DNA of 64,000 nucleotides from Dermanyssus gallinae (GCA_003439945.1 QVRM01001471.1:156501-220500), one strand, 5' to 3'; numbered from the stretch's first letter, positions 12,191 to 23,934 are shown. The notes: generated by a model not told the origin, from the sequence alone. Numbers and translations: made by a program.

Positions 12191-12464
12191 CTAGCCGAAT
12201 CGAGCCGGCGTCAAACATTCTAAGTAAAACTAAAGGACGGAAATTATTCTAAGTGCATTTTAAGTCACGAACTATACTAGCAATCATACACGGTACGCGT
12301 ACACTAAACCTGAGAAAAGCTAGTCTACAAAGTCGTGTGTAACTTGTGCGCCGACCGGTGTCGTTTTCAAAATAACATTGGATGTTTTTTTGGAAATATA
12401 ATGCAAACATTTTACAGGACACTTTATTAACACCAAGTCGGAATTTAAATCGCAGGATTTAGGT

Positions 12465-12665
12465 GTAGGGAGAATCAAATCCCTTTGAAATATCGACAAA
12501 TATTTCTACAATAACATCGCCACCATCGGCCCCGCGGTGAGTGATCTCAGGCTTAACCACCCCAGCTCTGTTGAGAGCTTCTCTCAAAATACAGGCTGTC
12601 TGTGGGCAACGTAAGCCCTTTAATAGGTTTAGTCAGTTGCTCAGTTGCACCCCGCTCAAATGTAT
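12465..12665 (-). pseudogene. degenerate reverse-transcriptase fragment
   Basis: On the minus strand, blocks in nearby frames read KGLRCPQTACILREAL and then VIVEIFVDISKGFDS, which fits the RT segment leading to motif A (D..KAFD) in R2-like and other non-LTR elements. The palm YxDD block is not found. The fragment is short, so R2-like origin is only a suggestion. Confidence 0.4.
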
Positions 12666-12892
12666 TGGCACTTGAAAATATTGTCGTAAAGAGACGATGG
12701 CTGTTAGTAATCGTTCTCCCTTGTACGTATTAAATATAATTACTTCTGTGTTCAGCGTTAGTGCATCTGTAAAAACGCTGAGCCCAACCGAAAAAGAAAA
12801 ACATTGGCTAGGGTAAAGCGTTATATACTAACACTTCCTTGATGTCCACGAAGGCGCATCCGGTAACGCGTTCCTAGGCTAATATTTTGATA

Positions 12893-13305
12893 GGGCGTGG
12901 TATACCGGCATGGCTGGATCAGCCATGCCGGAGTGCTTTAGCATGCTCAGAGTGATTTAGCAATCATAGATCTCCGAGGCCGGTTGCTGCTGTGCCAAAA
13001 CTCGGAAATGTCAGTAGGACATGTGGATGGGCTGGTGAAACTTTAAGTAAATGTCACAGCAATTTGCGACTCCTATATAAGTAAATGTGGTTGCAATTTG
13101 TGACTCTTGATACGGGCGTGGTATACCAGCATAGCTAGGTCAATGTACTTAAGGCTTAGCTCTTGATTCAGTTGCAAGTGATTCAGTAATAATAGATCTC
13201 CGAGGCGCGTTGCTGCTGTGGCCACGGTCGGAAATGCCAGTAGGACATGTAAATGGGAGAGCGAAATCTTAAGTAATTGTTGCTGCAATTTGTGACTCCT
13301 GTAGA
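12893..13305 (+). repeat. two-copy tandem repeat, period about 221 bp
   Basis: GGGCGTGGTATACC begins at 12893 and again at 13114. AATAGATCTCCGAGGC-type sequence, CGGAAATG.CAGTAGGACATG and TTGCGACTCCT/TTGTGACTCCT recur at the same offset. A partial third unit (TGCAATTTGTGACTC, about 13092-13106) lies at the junction. Copies have diverged by substitutions and small indels. No coding sequence; function unknown. Confidence 0.75.
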
Positions 13306-15857
13306 TTTTCTTTACAGTCTTGTTTTAGCCTTCTAGTATGCCCTGCTTGTCTATTCGGCTTGCCACAACAGCATTTCGTTCGCTTAGGTGGGTCTATTGA
13401 CTTATAGGAATTGACTCTATTCTATGTAGTTCTTGTTTGTAATGATTAGTTTTTGTGTGCTTTTAAGATTCAAGCTATGGATTGAGCAAAACTTGCAGTG
13501 ATTCATCTTGCGTGCAGTATCGCCCGTTTGTCACATGTTATACGCATTCAATATTATCATTCTACGGCCCTACGCAGACCGCGTTCGTCACGCTCACAGT
13601 GTCGCAACCAGGCCGGCATCGCCAAAGGAAGACGACCTAACGCGCGGATGACGGGCAAGGCGACGGGTGGCGGGAGCTCTACCGAGACCTTGACAATGAC
13701 CGTTACGATCAATGTTTTAGGTACTCCTGAATAGGTGTTGGGCAGCCCACGACCTCCTTGACGCGCTTGTTCTCGTACCCAACGTGTAGGGATGTGTCTT
13801 CAAAGAGAATTCAATATGTACCACCTAACATATTCATAGATGATATAGCCAATGCCACGATCTGCTGGACTGGTCATGCCCAAATACGTGGGCCCTCTAT
13901 GTGTTGCATCGCTAGCTTTTACTGAAGTGGCTGTATTATTGTGCTTCTTCCGGGTGAACGTTTCTGACAAGCGCCGATACGGACCCATCCCCGTTGGCCC
14001 ATCATGGTTGCCCGGAACTTCAATGCAGCAAGTCAGGCCAGGGGGCGCCATATAACAAACCGGGGCCATTAATACTGAACTTGATGCCCGAGCTAGGCCT
14101 ATAAACCCGAACTCTTGAGAAATCAGGGTGACTAGCGATTCTGGATTTTAGCATAGAAAAGCGCACGCGAATTGCTATACAAGGCGGAAAGTCCAGCCCG
14201 ACGAAGAAACTATGAGCAACCACTGCCGTGTCTGCTGCGCCCACCGGACAACTTCGGTGGTCTGGGATCTGACCGCAAGTGAGCGGGGGACCTGGACTTA
14301 ACGGCGAGTAGAGCAGCAGCACTAGACGAGCGGCAGGTGGACTCGGATAAAGGGGATAAAGGGAGATAGACCAGGACACTCATACGGATAATCGCGATAT
14401 AGCCCGAAACACGACGCAGATAGTTGTCATACCAGGTCACGGAGAGCTCAGGCATACATTGCCAAGTCTAGAAACATAACACGTGTGTCGGCAAGGGGTC
14501 CAACGACGTCGCACATACGCTTCTGCTCTACCCTGTCCTTGGCGAGGTCCGAGCGGCGGCCCGCCCAGCCATGAAGGACCGCTCGGTAACAGATATCTGG
14601 ATGATGGGGCTCGCGAAGGGTAGCAGAACGTAAACATTCTGCTGGACTCCACCATTGAGTCAAAAATGCGGCAGGCAGCAGCTTAAAGAACTATAGTGGA
14701 AGGTGGTACCGCTGGTCAGGCCAAGGGACGGGTCAGAAGAAGCTAAGCCCTCACAGGGATCTTGGCGCACCCAGGAGGGAAGTTTTTGGAAATGGGGACA
14801 GGCGCCTACGGGACCGTCAGCTAAGAAAGCAGGAAGTCGTTGCCTTATACGTTTTTGGGGCAAGATAATGCTGAGCCTTACTCTGTAGTGAGTACTCCCG
14901 GTTTGTAAGGTTTATAAATCTCACAGCAGTCGGTATTTGGCACCGGAGACCTACATGCACTACTCATTTTCGAAGCCTCCCATATACATGAAAAGTTTCT
15001 TTGAGAATGAATGGCACGGTGTGCAATAACAAAAACATCTGTCATCTGTTATTTTGTACTGCATTTGCGAAATACAGGCGAACGCGCTTGTATTAAGGTT
15101 TAATCAAACTTTGGACGTTTATGAATATACTGCGGGCTTAACTATGATAAAGTGGGACTTTTATTTTTTCTCAGAGCATCAAGATGCTAGGACCTTACAT
15201 TGTCATATACAAGCACGAAAGTCACCGACAGAACCACAACAAAATTTACGTGTGTAAGAAAAACAATAGCAACAAAGAAAGCCCACGTGTAAGCACAACA
15301 ACAGCAACAAAGAAATACAAGGTATGCGCAATTTAGTAGCAATTTGAGAATCCGACAAGCTTCTGTCACAAGTAAACGACCATAGATTCTTGAAGCAACT
15401 TTTTGAAAACCAAATTGGTTACGGACAAGTAAGTTAAGCGTCCAGGTGCGAATGGACGTGAGGATACAATCTTTTCAAACACGGTTACGATAAAACGACG
15501 ATTTAAGTCAGCTTCTAGCTATTGCAAACGTTTGACCATGAAACTAAATGCAGAAAACATTTATTCTTAGTTTTTAAATTGTTGACATTGTACAAGATGA
15601 AATTATCCTATGATATGGGTATACAACCAAAACAACCTGTGTAGTATAGGTTTCTGTATATGTGTATAATTTGTGGTTACACTTCACGGATGCAGGTGCT
15701 ACAACGATAGGTATTTTAAAATAAAATAAGATTTCGACATATATTGTGCCTGTAAAAAGCACCTTAATAAAACAACTCATAATAATGATGATGATATAGA
15801 AGTACCATAGTAATAGTTTTCGGTCGTGTCGGACACTCACCCGAATTAAACGACAGA

Positions 15858-15888
<31 letters not shown>

Positions 15889-16470
15889 GACAAATGGGCC
15901 AGCAATTCAATAGGGGGAGCAAAGTTTTAGTAGCCTTGTCGGCCCCATAATGCCGCAAATCCAACTCGCTAGAAGGGTCAGCATAACTACAAGTATGCCA
16001 AAAAATGCGCTCCAATGCGCACCGACATAAACACGATAAGTTAAACGAGCATCTGATTTCGATTTTTGGATGGGCGGCGAGAAATTTGCTTTTCCCTTCT
16101 CAGTACGCCTTCAACCTGGTCCAGTCTAGCTGGCCCTGTGTTTAAATATCTTACCAGTTACAGTTATATCAATTATTTATCCCGTAACGATCGTATTCAC
16201 TTGCAGCCACTCTTTAACCGAATGTTTCAGGCTGTTCGGCTTACACGTCCGCCCACACGTATCTTTCCTATTCATTGTACCAGTGCTAACGGAGAGGCTC
16301 TCGTGGCTCGATTGTGTTGTTGTGACGCAGCGTGTAGTGTATTTTTTTTTCTAGATTTTTCCGTTAGGCTAATTGCCCGTGTACGGTTTTTTCATGTCAT
16401 GGCTAATTTTTACTGCACTCCGGCATTATGCCTTGTCTAAATTAGAAACCATGCAAACCAATTTAAGAGT
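13306..16470. other. intergenic, unassigned; one TA tract
   Basis: The GC-richer stretch 13560-14880 has frames on both strands but no motif I recognise; it could be an eroded retroelement. The remainder is AT-rich. A (TA)n tract at 15861-15888 is listed separately. The frame at 16066-16440 has no recognisable domain. Confidence 0.35.
15861..15888. repeat. (TA)n microsatellite
   Basis: Pure TA run of 28 bp. Confidence 0.95.
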
Positions 16471-16552
16471 GGCCGGTCTGGGTCTCGAGCCCAGTCCTCT
16501 CGAATGCAAGGCAAAGGCTTTGCCACTAAGCCAGTTTGCTCGGTCCTCCTCG
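16471..16552 (-). repeat. tRNA-like sequence or SINE head (minus strand)
   Basis: The minus strand carries TGGCTTAGTGGCAAAG (box A-like) and GGGCTCGAGACCC (box B-like, 16480-16492) about 40 nt apart. I could not pair a convincing acceptor stem, so a SINE head or tRNA pseudogene is more likely than a working tRNA. Confidence 0.45.
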
Positions 16553-16917
16553 TGATTTTCTGCAGCAAGTTGAATACGTTCATATTCAGATAGCTAACGT
16601 CCTTGGTAAATGCATCTCAAGCGTTTCTGGATGCAGCCTGCGGTCCTGAAAACCAAATACGAGAGGATACTCGGGCATCATCAGCCCGGGCTGACTCGTG
16701 GTCATCTCGTCGGTGGCCAAAGTAAGTCGTTGGAACTGTCATAGGACGAAGCACGACCGTCGGGTAGTCGCCAGTCACCCGTATAGGCTGGCGCGCATAA
16801 GAATACCTCGACAGCACGTCGATACCATAAACGTTCGAAGAGACCCACGCCAACCAAGAAGGCAGCAAGAAGGCCAGTGAAAAACGTCGTCTTTGAGCAA
16901 CTGCTCAAAGACGCTTC

Positions 16918-17126
16918 AGGTCGTGTTCAGTGTCGAGCCCGGTAGCGTGGTGGCATGCGTCTGCGCCTCGCGACCGGGACACATAGCAGGTGCGCGGGTT
17001 TGAGCCCCACCGTTGCACATTTGTATTTATGGGGGTGGTCCGTCTATGAAGCAATGCGAAAAGCAGTCCCATGGACGTTAAATCTTGGCTGAGAGTTAGC
17101 CCCGAAAGGAAAGGTCGTGTTCAGTG
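16918..17126 (+). repeat. tRNA-derived SINE with a 15-bp target-site duplication
   Basis: Body 16933-17111 (179 bp), flanked by two identical copies of AGGTCGTGTTCAGTG at 16918-16932 and 17112-17126. The head has TAGCGTGGTGGCATG (box A-like) and GGGTTTGAGCCCC (box B-like), as expected for an internal RNA polymerase III promoter. The 3' part reads GGCTGAGAGTTAGCCCC. Perfect flanking repeats imply a recent insertion. It lies about 340 bp upstream of the 17462 start codon, so it may sit in that gene's 5' region. Confidence 0.85.
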
Positions 17127-17461
17127 AGCGGTGCGACGGATATAGCGCCAACGCAAATTACCGACTCAGCTACTACTGCACTGCGTGCGGTGTAAGTGAG
17201 CCGAATAACCGTCTGCGTCTCTCCACTGTAACAACAGCATCATTACTACTGCTGTTCTGTTGCTATATCTATATGTGCCATCGGTGTGCACACGTGCGAG
17301 GCGCGACGCAATGCGTCAAAGGCTCTAAGACGACGAGCGGTATGACTTTTGAAGCGATATAAACGGGCGAACAGTCTGTACGATGGCGAACCGTCTAGCG
17401 TGAATGCGACGTTAGCTGAGACGGATAACGAAGCAGCAAAGTCGTTGCTGTCTGCACCGCC

Positions 17462-17743
17462 ATGTCGCTGCGACGAATCAGCAGCTCTCCTCTGTTCGGG
17501 CACCACCATGAACGTTCCTCACTGCTGCACGAAGAACCGGACCTGTACAACTGGAAAATCGTCGCGCCAGCTGTCGTGTTCGCTCTGATGACCCTCACGG
17601 GAAGCCTGCTCAAACAGCAATATCTTCAAATCCTCGGAGGGGTCCTGCTAACCGGATGGGTTGCATTTTCGGCCCACGACCCGTATCGCAACCACTCCTC
17701 TCCGTACGGCCACTCGCATGGTTTCTTCCGTCCCTACCACTAA
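17462..17743 (+). CDS. small predicted two-pass membrane protein, paralogue of the 4959 gene
   Basis: Intact 93-residue frame of unknown function. The order is a His-rich N-terminus (GHHHERSS, 13-20), the shared block LLHEEPDLYNW (21-31), a hydrophobic segment about 32-50, a second about 54-71, the shared block GWVAFSAHDPY (65-75), and a His/Tyr/Phe-rich tail ending GFFRPYH. The match to the protein at 4959-5255 covers both conserved blocks and the spacing between them, so the two look like duplicated genes on the same strand about 12.5 kb apart. The start was chosen because both proteins then begin MSL. A polyadenylation signal follows at 18062-18067. I do not recognise the family; it may be lineage-specific. 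Confidence 0.65.
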   Translation: MSLRRISSSPLFGHHHERSSLLHEEPDLYNWKIVAPAVVFALMTLTGSLLKQQYLQILGGVLLTGWVAFSAHDPYRNHSSPYGHSHGFFRPYH

Positions 17744-19099
17744 CCTGTGACACCGAATGACAATGAGACTTCCGAATACGATGCCAAAAATGTGACAAAC
17801 TTCTCGGCGGCTTCCTGTAAGTGGTACGCGCGGCCTCTCTAACTCTTCAACGTCGTCAACATAGAAAACTTGCTACGCAAAGCGCTACAGCACGCCTAGC
17901 CCTTGAAGGATTAAAATATGATAGATCCCCGCTTTTACAGGTATAGGCCTTTCGAAGCTTGATTTGCTTATCTGCACACCGCTGATACTCTCTCGTACGT
18001 CGTCTGCGGGACATGTAGTGTGTGGCTACGTGTACACAGCCAGCCAACTTGAATCTGAAGAAATAAATCTGCGGTTGCCTGTTTAAAGAGCCACCGGCGA
18101 GCCGAAAACCCAAGCATTTCGTAAACAACGCTCGGCGTGTAATGTGGTTGGAGTTACAGTTGCGGTCGGCATGATGCCAATTGTTGCCCTAAACCTTTAA
18201 CCTCCTACCATGACGGCAGTCGTATGCACAACCATACAGTGCGCCGCAATGATTGGCAGACTTACGCTGTAAAATATATGTGGTATATATTTCTATATAT
18301 ATACATACACATATATATACATACATATATGTACACCAGTGAATTGAACAATAAAATCGTATATATATAATGATTATGTGTCCAAATTCACACTGGTTGC
18401 AATTACTTTTTTGTTTAGTTGTTTATTCCTGATTTAAATTCTGTTATCGTAGTCGGGGAGATCGGCGACAACTCGAAGTATCAATTAGAATACTCGTAGA
18501 CTTTGACGTATTGTGTAAAAACGGTTGGCCGGGACCTAGTTTACGTTCCCACGCTTTTCTCGCAGGATGCTTGAAAGTTCTTGAAGAAAAATGTATTTTA
18601 ATGAAATTTTTTTGATTTCGTAACCTATGCGATAGTGTGCAACTCGACCTGGTTCTGACCTATTGTAGGTGCGAAAAGTTAATTATCTAAGAGGATGCAT
18701 TCCTAAGAAATCCTATCTCAAATACAGCGCACAAATATGGTTATGGTTTTTTCAAAAGACTGCCAGAAGTCGTTTTTTGCTGATTCGATGGTTGCAGCAG
18801 AGGGTGGTGTCATTCGATTCAGTCGTTCTCCGACAACTCGGCTGGTAAGGTTTCTGCCTGCGCGGAGGCATGGCCGCGAAGCTTGTGCACAATACTCCCT
18901 CTGGCTTCTGGTATTCTCGGGGAGTTAAAATTGGGATCTCAATCATTAATTTAATTTATTCACTTTTGTAAGTAGCATTTAAATACTTAGCCAACAAATT
19001 CATGTACATATACAAGTGTAACAACACAAGACTAGAGTAATTTCAGGAATAAAAACATTTCAGCCAAGTCAGCTTGCCAGGCTTCCCAGCAATTGTACT
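17744..19099. other. 3' UTR and intergenic sequence
   Basis: The first 330 bp are probably the 3' UTR of the preceding gene. The stretch 18270-18365 is a broken TA/CA-rich low-complexity run. The rest holds no recognisable feature. Confidence 0.4.
18062..18067 (+). promoter_or_regulatory. candidate polyadenylation signal
   Basis: AATAAA about 320 bp after the stop codon of the 17462 gene. Confidence 0.4.
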
Positions 19100-19575
19100 A
19101 GGGGGCAGTTAGCCGCGTGGTATCTATCGCAGAAACTCCCACATCTAGAGCATTTACAACTATCGCACGGGTCATGGAAACCCCGCTCGGCACAGAGCTT
19201 GTGGTGAAAACCATGGCGAATCAGGTCACAACATGTCTGTTTAGCCTATGTGTTCCTTTACACCCACTATTCCTCATTGCCCCCGTGTTAAGGAACTCTA
19301 CGTCAATGTCCGCCACTTTGACCTCCCAATCTCTGCGGTTTGCAAGAAAGACCTTCGTCACGGGTAGATTGAAGCGACGTTGCAGGTCCTCAGAGAGCAG
19401 CGGCGTGTCCGCGAGGGGATATACGTAGCGGTTACGAGCCGTCAGATGTGGACCCAAAGCTCGTTTGAGGAAGGAGGCCTTGACGCGGTTTAATTGTTGA
19501 AATGTTTTTGTAAAGGTGTTATCAGGAAACACACCTAAGTACTTAACTATGAGCGTAGATGTTACTGGGTGCCTT
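19100..19575 (-). pseudogene. 3' fragment of a LINE with C-terminal Cys/His motif
   Basis: Minus-strand frame 19532-19221 carries NRVKASFLKRALG, LLSEDLQRRFNLP and VADIDVEFLNTGAMRN. After a frameshift near 19215 the text continues HGFHHKLCAERGFHD and CSRCGSFCDRYHAANC (C-x2-C-x7-H-x3-C), ending near 19105. The 53.1-53.8 kb copy (+) has the same order (VEELRRRFNL, CKFAEIDVDFFRTGAL, HGFHQVLCATPGFHD). This is the thumb/C-terminal domain only; the RT palm is absent. It is related to, but distinct from, the family at 1360-3904. Confidence 0.7.
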
Positions 19576-19845
19576 TTTTAGATTCTGTCGAGGGCGCCTC
19601 AGGCCCTTTAAAGAACAAATTATTTTTTTTGTGAAGTCAATTCGAGGCTTGGCGAACGGGTGCATTGTCGGATATCCGCCAATGCTCCGTTGGCTATTCC
19701 TTTGAGTAAATCTTTATCACGACAGGGTGGACTTCCGGAGATGTAAATTTTTAAGTACTTGATTTTTTAAGTACGATAGATTACTTGAAGTAGTACGGAC
19801 ACTTGGGGGACCCCAGCCGTGATTGTTATTTCGATGTAGTGCCAA

Positions 19846-19978
19846 AATAATACCGAGCCTGGGGGGGTGGGGAGGAATCCGGGTTTAGTGGGTTTGCGAG
19901 TCTCACACTAGTCACGCAGGCTGCTAGTGGCGCATGTGCATCATGCATTACCGAAACCTCCCAGAACGAAAAAAAAAA
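19846..19978 (+). repeat. 5'-truncated R1-like LINE tail with poly(A)
   Basis: TACCGAGCCTGGGGGG..AGGAATCCGGG..GCGAGTCTCACACTAGTC..GCATCATGCATTACCGAAACC ending in an A10 run. It matches 41540-41652 closely and 9095-9190 in its second half. Confidence 0.65.
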
Positions 19979-20228
19979 CCGTGATTGTTGCTAGTCCACG
20001 CTTTCGTAGTTAGACGCTCGGATTTTTAGGTATGTCTCTAGACTACACCGTAAAAAGAGAAACACGTTTGACATAAACGTCCGACAAGGCATTTTTCACC
20101 ATTAAGGCCAACACTTTTTGCAAGAGTGCGACCATGAATAGCGACAATATATTGATTAGCAGAATTGACTGGGGCAAAATGTCGATAGTTGTGTCACCAA
20201 CAGCAGGGTTGATGCCGAGCCGCCGTGG

Positions 20229-20275
<47 letters not shown>

Positions 20276-20288
20276 CATATATATATGA
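20229..20288. repeat. compound (CT)n(AT)n microsatellite
   Basis: CT repeats at 20229-20254 pass directly into AT repeats to about 20288. Confidence 0.95.
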
Positions 20289-21475
20289 ACAAAGATAAAG
20301 TAAAAACCTTGCCGACAAGTCTTATGTCTTCTTTGTATACCGGCTTTACTCGGGTGTATAGCCGAATACGGTCAAACCCACGCAATTAGGGAGAGTCGTG
20401 CAGAGCTTTCTAAAAACCTTGCCCCGTCCCAGCCTAAATACCCACTATATGAGTAGCTCGAAAGGTTCATATGGCGGCGCATACATTCGTACTTGTTGCA
20501 TATTAAGAGAAGTACGATTTACATACACCCACATGTACTATTGGTGGGTATGACAGTTAAGGGGGGTGGCCGCCCACTCTGAAATGACGGGTGCCACCTC
20601 AGCTCAACATATGCTGATTTTTAGAGTTAATAATTCAAGCAGCTTTCGGTTAGAACTAGTATAAATGCATAAATATAATATTATACTATTTTATTTTCTA
20701 AATCTGCATAATTTAATTACACTTGCTTTAGAAGGTATTGTCGACTACAAAAACTACAGTGCATACATACAAAATTCTCTCCTGTTTGCTACTTGTCTCG
20801 ACCGTTACAAAAACGCTGGCAGCGGCTCATCCATGGACTCGACGAATCGGTTAAGAATTACCTTACGCTTTCCAGTCCAGCCAATTAGCACCTACGCGAC
20901 TAACCTCGAGTGCCTGTATGCTGCCTCAGCCAAGGAACATAGGAAAACATTCTTCGTCACTCGCGTAAAGACAAATGGAGAATACTCATTTAAACGCAAT
21001 TGTTCGAAAATTTACCAACAATTTTAACATTAAAAAGATGAACTAGTCTTAGAAATGGTTTGACTTTTAGTGCGATATTTGCGGCGTGACGCTCCAGATC
21101 GAGGGCACATTACTACAACCGGTCGGCACTACCGTAACTTCACACTCTGACCAAAAACAAAACCGAGCTTTATTTATATACTGAAGCCAAATCGGACCTT
21201 TCCTTCTTCTCTGCATGAGTCCGCTTTATTACGACGTTTGCCACGTAAATACGATTCTCTGGTAATTAGAGACATCCTTTGAGAATACTCGTAACGAAAG
21301 TTCCCATAGCAGCTGCTTGCGGTAAATTGAACCAGACTATAGGTTTATTAATAAACATTACTGAGCCCACGAACATGCATACTAATAACCTGTTGTGCGA
21401 ACTCGACTAGAGGCCAAGTACATCTCGGTATTAGGAAAAGGATTTAGGTTTAGACCAAGCATAAGCATGCTACAC
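20289..21475. other. intergenic; one unassigned open frame
   Basis: A 120-residue plus-strand frame at 20665-21027 is open but has no recognisable domain, no paralogue in the window and no clear gene signals. It is recorded here and not called as a gene. Confidence 0.3.
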
Positions 21476-21995
21476 GGCCTAGCCCTGACAAAAATGGAGT
21501 ACGCGAAAGACCTTGATGTGCGAGTCTCGATGTCATTGACATTTACTGAGCAGGTTACATTATGTTGCCGCAAAACGTTTTTTGACTATTTTGTAACTGA
21601 ATACTCGTTATTACTCGCGTTTATTATAAGAAGTGCATCTGCCTATTTGAAACTGTACAATGTGGAACCATATGTACTGTACTGTAGAACTGTACCGGAT
21701 GTGGAACCCTCCAAAACTGTGCGCTCTTAGATTACTAGAAAGAATGCAGCGTCGCTTTCTACGAATAGTTGAAAATCGGTGCCGTATGGAAAGGCACGCC
21801 CTCGAGCCTAAATTCGTGACCGAGCTGTTTAAAGAAGCTGACATACGACAGCTTCGCCGCCTGGTTAAGAACGAGGATCTGTTAAGCGTAATGTTCGAGG
21901 TACAAGTAACGTTGAGTCGGGCTGGGTTGTCATTGGGTCTCCAAGCCGGACTACCAATGCCTAAGTGTCGCACCTTGATCTATAGAGACCTGTGA
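21476..21995 (+). pseudogene. C-terminal fragment of a CR1/Jockey-type LINE
   Basis: Two overlapping frames give KDLDVRVSMSLTFTEQV (compare the usual DLGV..D..L.F..H block after the RT palm), then LYNVEPYVLYC and, after a frameshift near 21690, LERMQRRFLRIVENRC. This order is typical of the region between RT and the stop codon in CR1/Jockey/L2-like elements. The RT palm is missing, so the copy is 5' truncated. Confidence 0.5.
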
Positions 21996-22185
21996 AGCAA
22001 TTAAACGAATAACAACGAAAATTATGTTGAAGCAAACTTGCAAGCAATTTGTGCACATGTTGCAAATTGTATTAATATCCTCTTTGATGATCAATAAAAG
22101 AGCGTGTCAATCAAATACTCTTCTACAACGCTCAGTTACGTGTTGTGTGGGCTTTCTACGCATTTGCCCACTGTGAAATCGCAGT

Positions 22186-22440
22186 TTATCTGCGCAGGCG
22201 TGTTGCCACCCACGCCGGAACTTTACAGCCTTTGCTTTTGACACGTTTACTGTAAGGCAGGCCATTCTGCGAGAAATATTCATCAAGTGTACAAAGCACA
22301 GCCTGCTGGCCAGTACGGATACTGCTTTTTATTACAGGGTCATTTGCAGAGAGCAAAATTATGGCAGTTAGGTGCCCTCCTTTGGCTATGCGTGGCAGAT
22401 AGCTGAGCAATGTTGTGAATAACAATGGGGTGAGATTGTC
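22186..22440 (-). pseudogene. LINE reverse-transcriptase palm fragment
   Basis: The minus-strand frame reads LTAIILLSANDPVIKSS where an active RT has a Y-A-D-D block, followed by CTLDEYFSQNGLPYS and a Lys-rich end, the spacing seen around RT motifs C and D. The Tyr and second Asp of the catalytic motif are lost (ANDP), so it is dead. Similarity is moderate. Confidence 0.4.
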
Positions 22441-22571
22441 GGATACGCAGTAGCCTGATCAAACGAGTCATGCTCGCACACATCATCATTGAAAATAGTC
22501 TAGTTAGCCCCGAGAAGTGCGCTGATGCAAGTCAAGCCTGCCCAGCTTATTCAAGACATCAATTGTTTTTC

Positions 22572-22648
22572 TTCTTTACCTGGTATTCGAACCCGGTACC
22601 TTGCTGAGTAATCTGGGGCCCTACTGCTCAGCCAAATCGACACTTGTT
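22572..22648 (-). repeat. tRNA-like sequence or SINE head (minus strand)
   Basis: The minus strand has TGGCTGAGCAGTAGG (box A-like, complement near 22620-22634) and GGGTTCGAATACC (box B-like, 22582-22594). No acceptor-stem pairing is evident. Probably a tRNA-derived SINE. Confidence 0.45.
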
Positions 22649-23930
22649 TTCGGTGACTGACGATATACAAGACGCCCTCCCCAAAAAAACACTGTTGTGG
22701 AAATGGTGTAAAATTAAATTTTCAAGCGTTGATTCTTACTCGAGACGCCCATACTCACTGAAATATTTAGGTTGCACGTTTGTGTATAACATAGCCAGAG
22801 CTGCTGTCGGTGCTTATACGTACGCTGTTACAGCTGCAGGTCATAAGGACAGTCAGGCGGAGTGAAAGTTGTTTGTTATAGCTGTCAAGTGTTTCCAAGA
22901 CGGTAAAAGCTATGGATTTTATCCAGAACGATTTAAGAACTGTGTTTAGCTTTTGCGGCACAACATTACGTTAGAAATGTCGTCTGAAAACTGTATTGAC
23001 CAAATATCGAAGGCACACACGCAAAGCACTGTCTCACTGCAATTACTTTTAGCTGTTTCTGGTGCCGATTTTAGCTTGAATAGTTTTTTTTTACGAACAG
23101 CCGTCCTCTTTGCGTGTTGTCCTGCGGCAGTTGTGCAGCACTTCATCGCCGCAAACCTGATAATCGCTAAGTACACACGAAAATGTCTGCCTTAGGAGAT
23201 TCACTACAAGTATCCTGCCACTCACAACTATTTGCACTAGGGCGCAGGCTACGGGCAAGATCCTGCACCGGTTTCCTGGCGCAGCATTCTGCACGTTATG
23301 CGCTTACCGCACTTGGATGCACAGTGGTGTAAACTTTGTCTAAAATAGCGATGAGCCGGATTTCACAAACTAAGATTTAAAAATAGATCGAGATAGTAGA
23401 TAGGGCACCGCTACACGCATGAACGGCACACATAGCCAATGTCAGGGCCATGGAAGTCTATGGCAAGTCTAAATAAGACAATGGCATAATTTATGGTAGA
23501 GTCTATGAAGCAAATAGCGGGCCATAAAATGCCAGTTGGATTGTAGCATGCATCGGCCAGTTCCGCGTGACTATTGCCGGCAATTGACAGAATATCCCTT
23601 TATGAAGTCATATTTGAACTAAAGAAGAGCAGTTGTCTTCGGAAGACTAGATCTAGTAACTAGATCTTTGAGTAGAAGTCATGCGGTGAACTAGCCGGTG
23701 TCTCGCCTTCCGTGGTAACCCAATAACGATTTTAAGCGCGATTTACCTATTAGATGGGCGGAGATGCTTTCATATGACCTGGGTGCTGTGGCCCGCCATC
23801 GACGCAACTGTCAGGTCAAAAAGTGCATTTAGCGTGCTCAAAGGGTATTGCTAGGGCGCTGTCGACATCGAGCAGAAAGTGTAAACGAACTCGACTGCGC
23901 CGGTACTAAGTCTCAAACGATTAGAATGAG
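22649..23930. other. intergenic, nothing recognised
   Basis: Short overlapping frames on both strands without motifs. Confidence 0.35.
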
Positions 23931-23934
23931 CAAA

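Noticed and set aside
14020..14660. Overlapping frames on the minus strand, considered as gag or protease of an LTR element.
   Set aside because: No Asp protease, zinc knuckle, RT motif or long terminal repeats found.
16471..16552. Possible functional tRNA gene on the minus strand.
   Set aside because: Boxes A and B are present but I could not form a convincing acceptor stem, and several SINEs with tRNA-like heads occur nearby. Kept only as a tRNA-like repeat.
20665..21027. 120-residue plus-strand frame.
   Set aside because: Open but without domain, paralogue or gene signals; cannot be told from chance.
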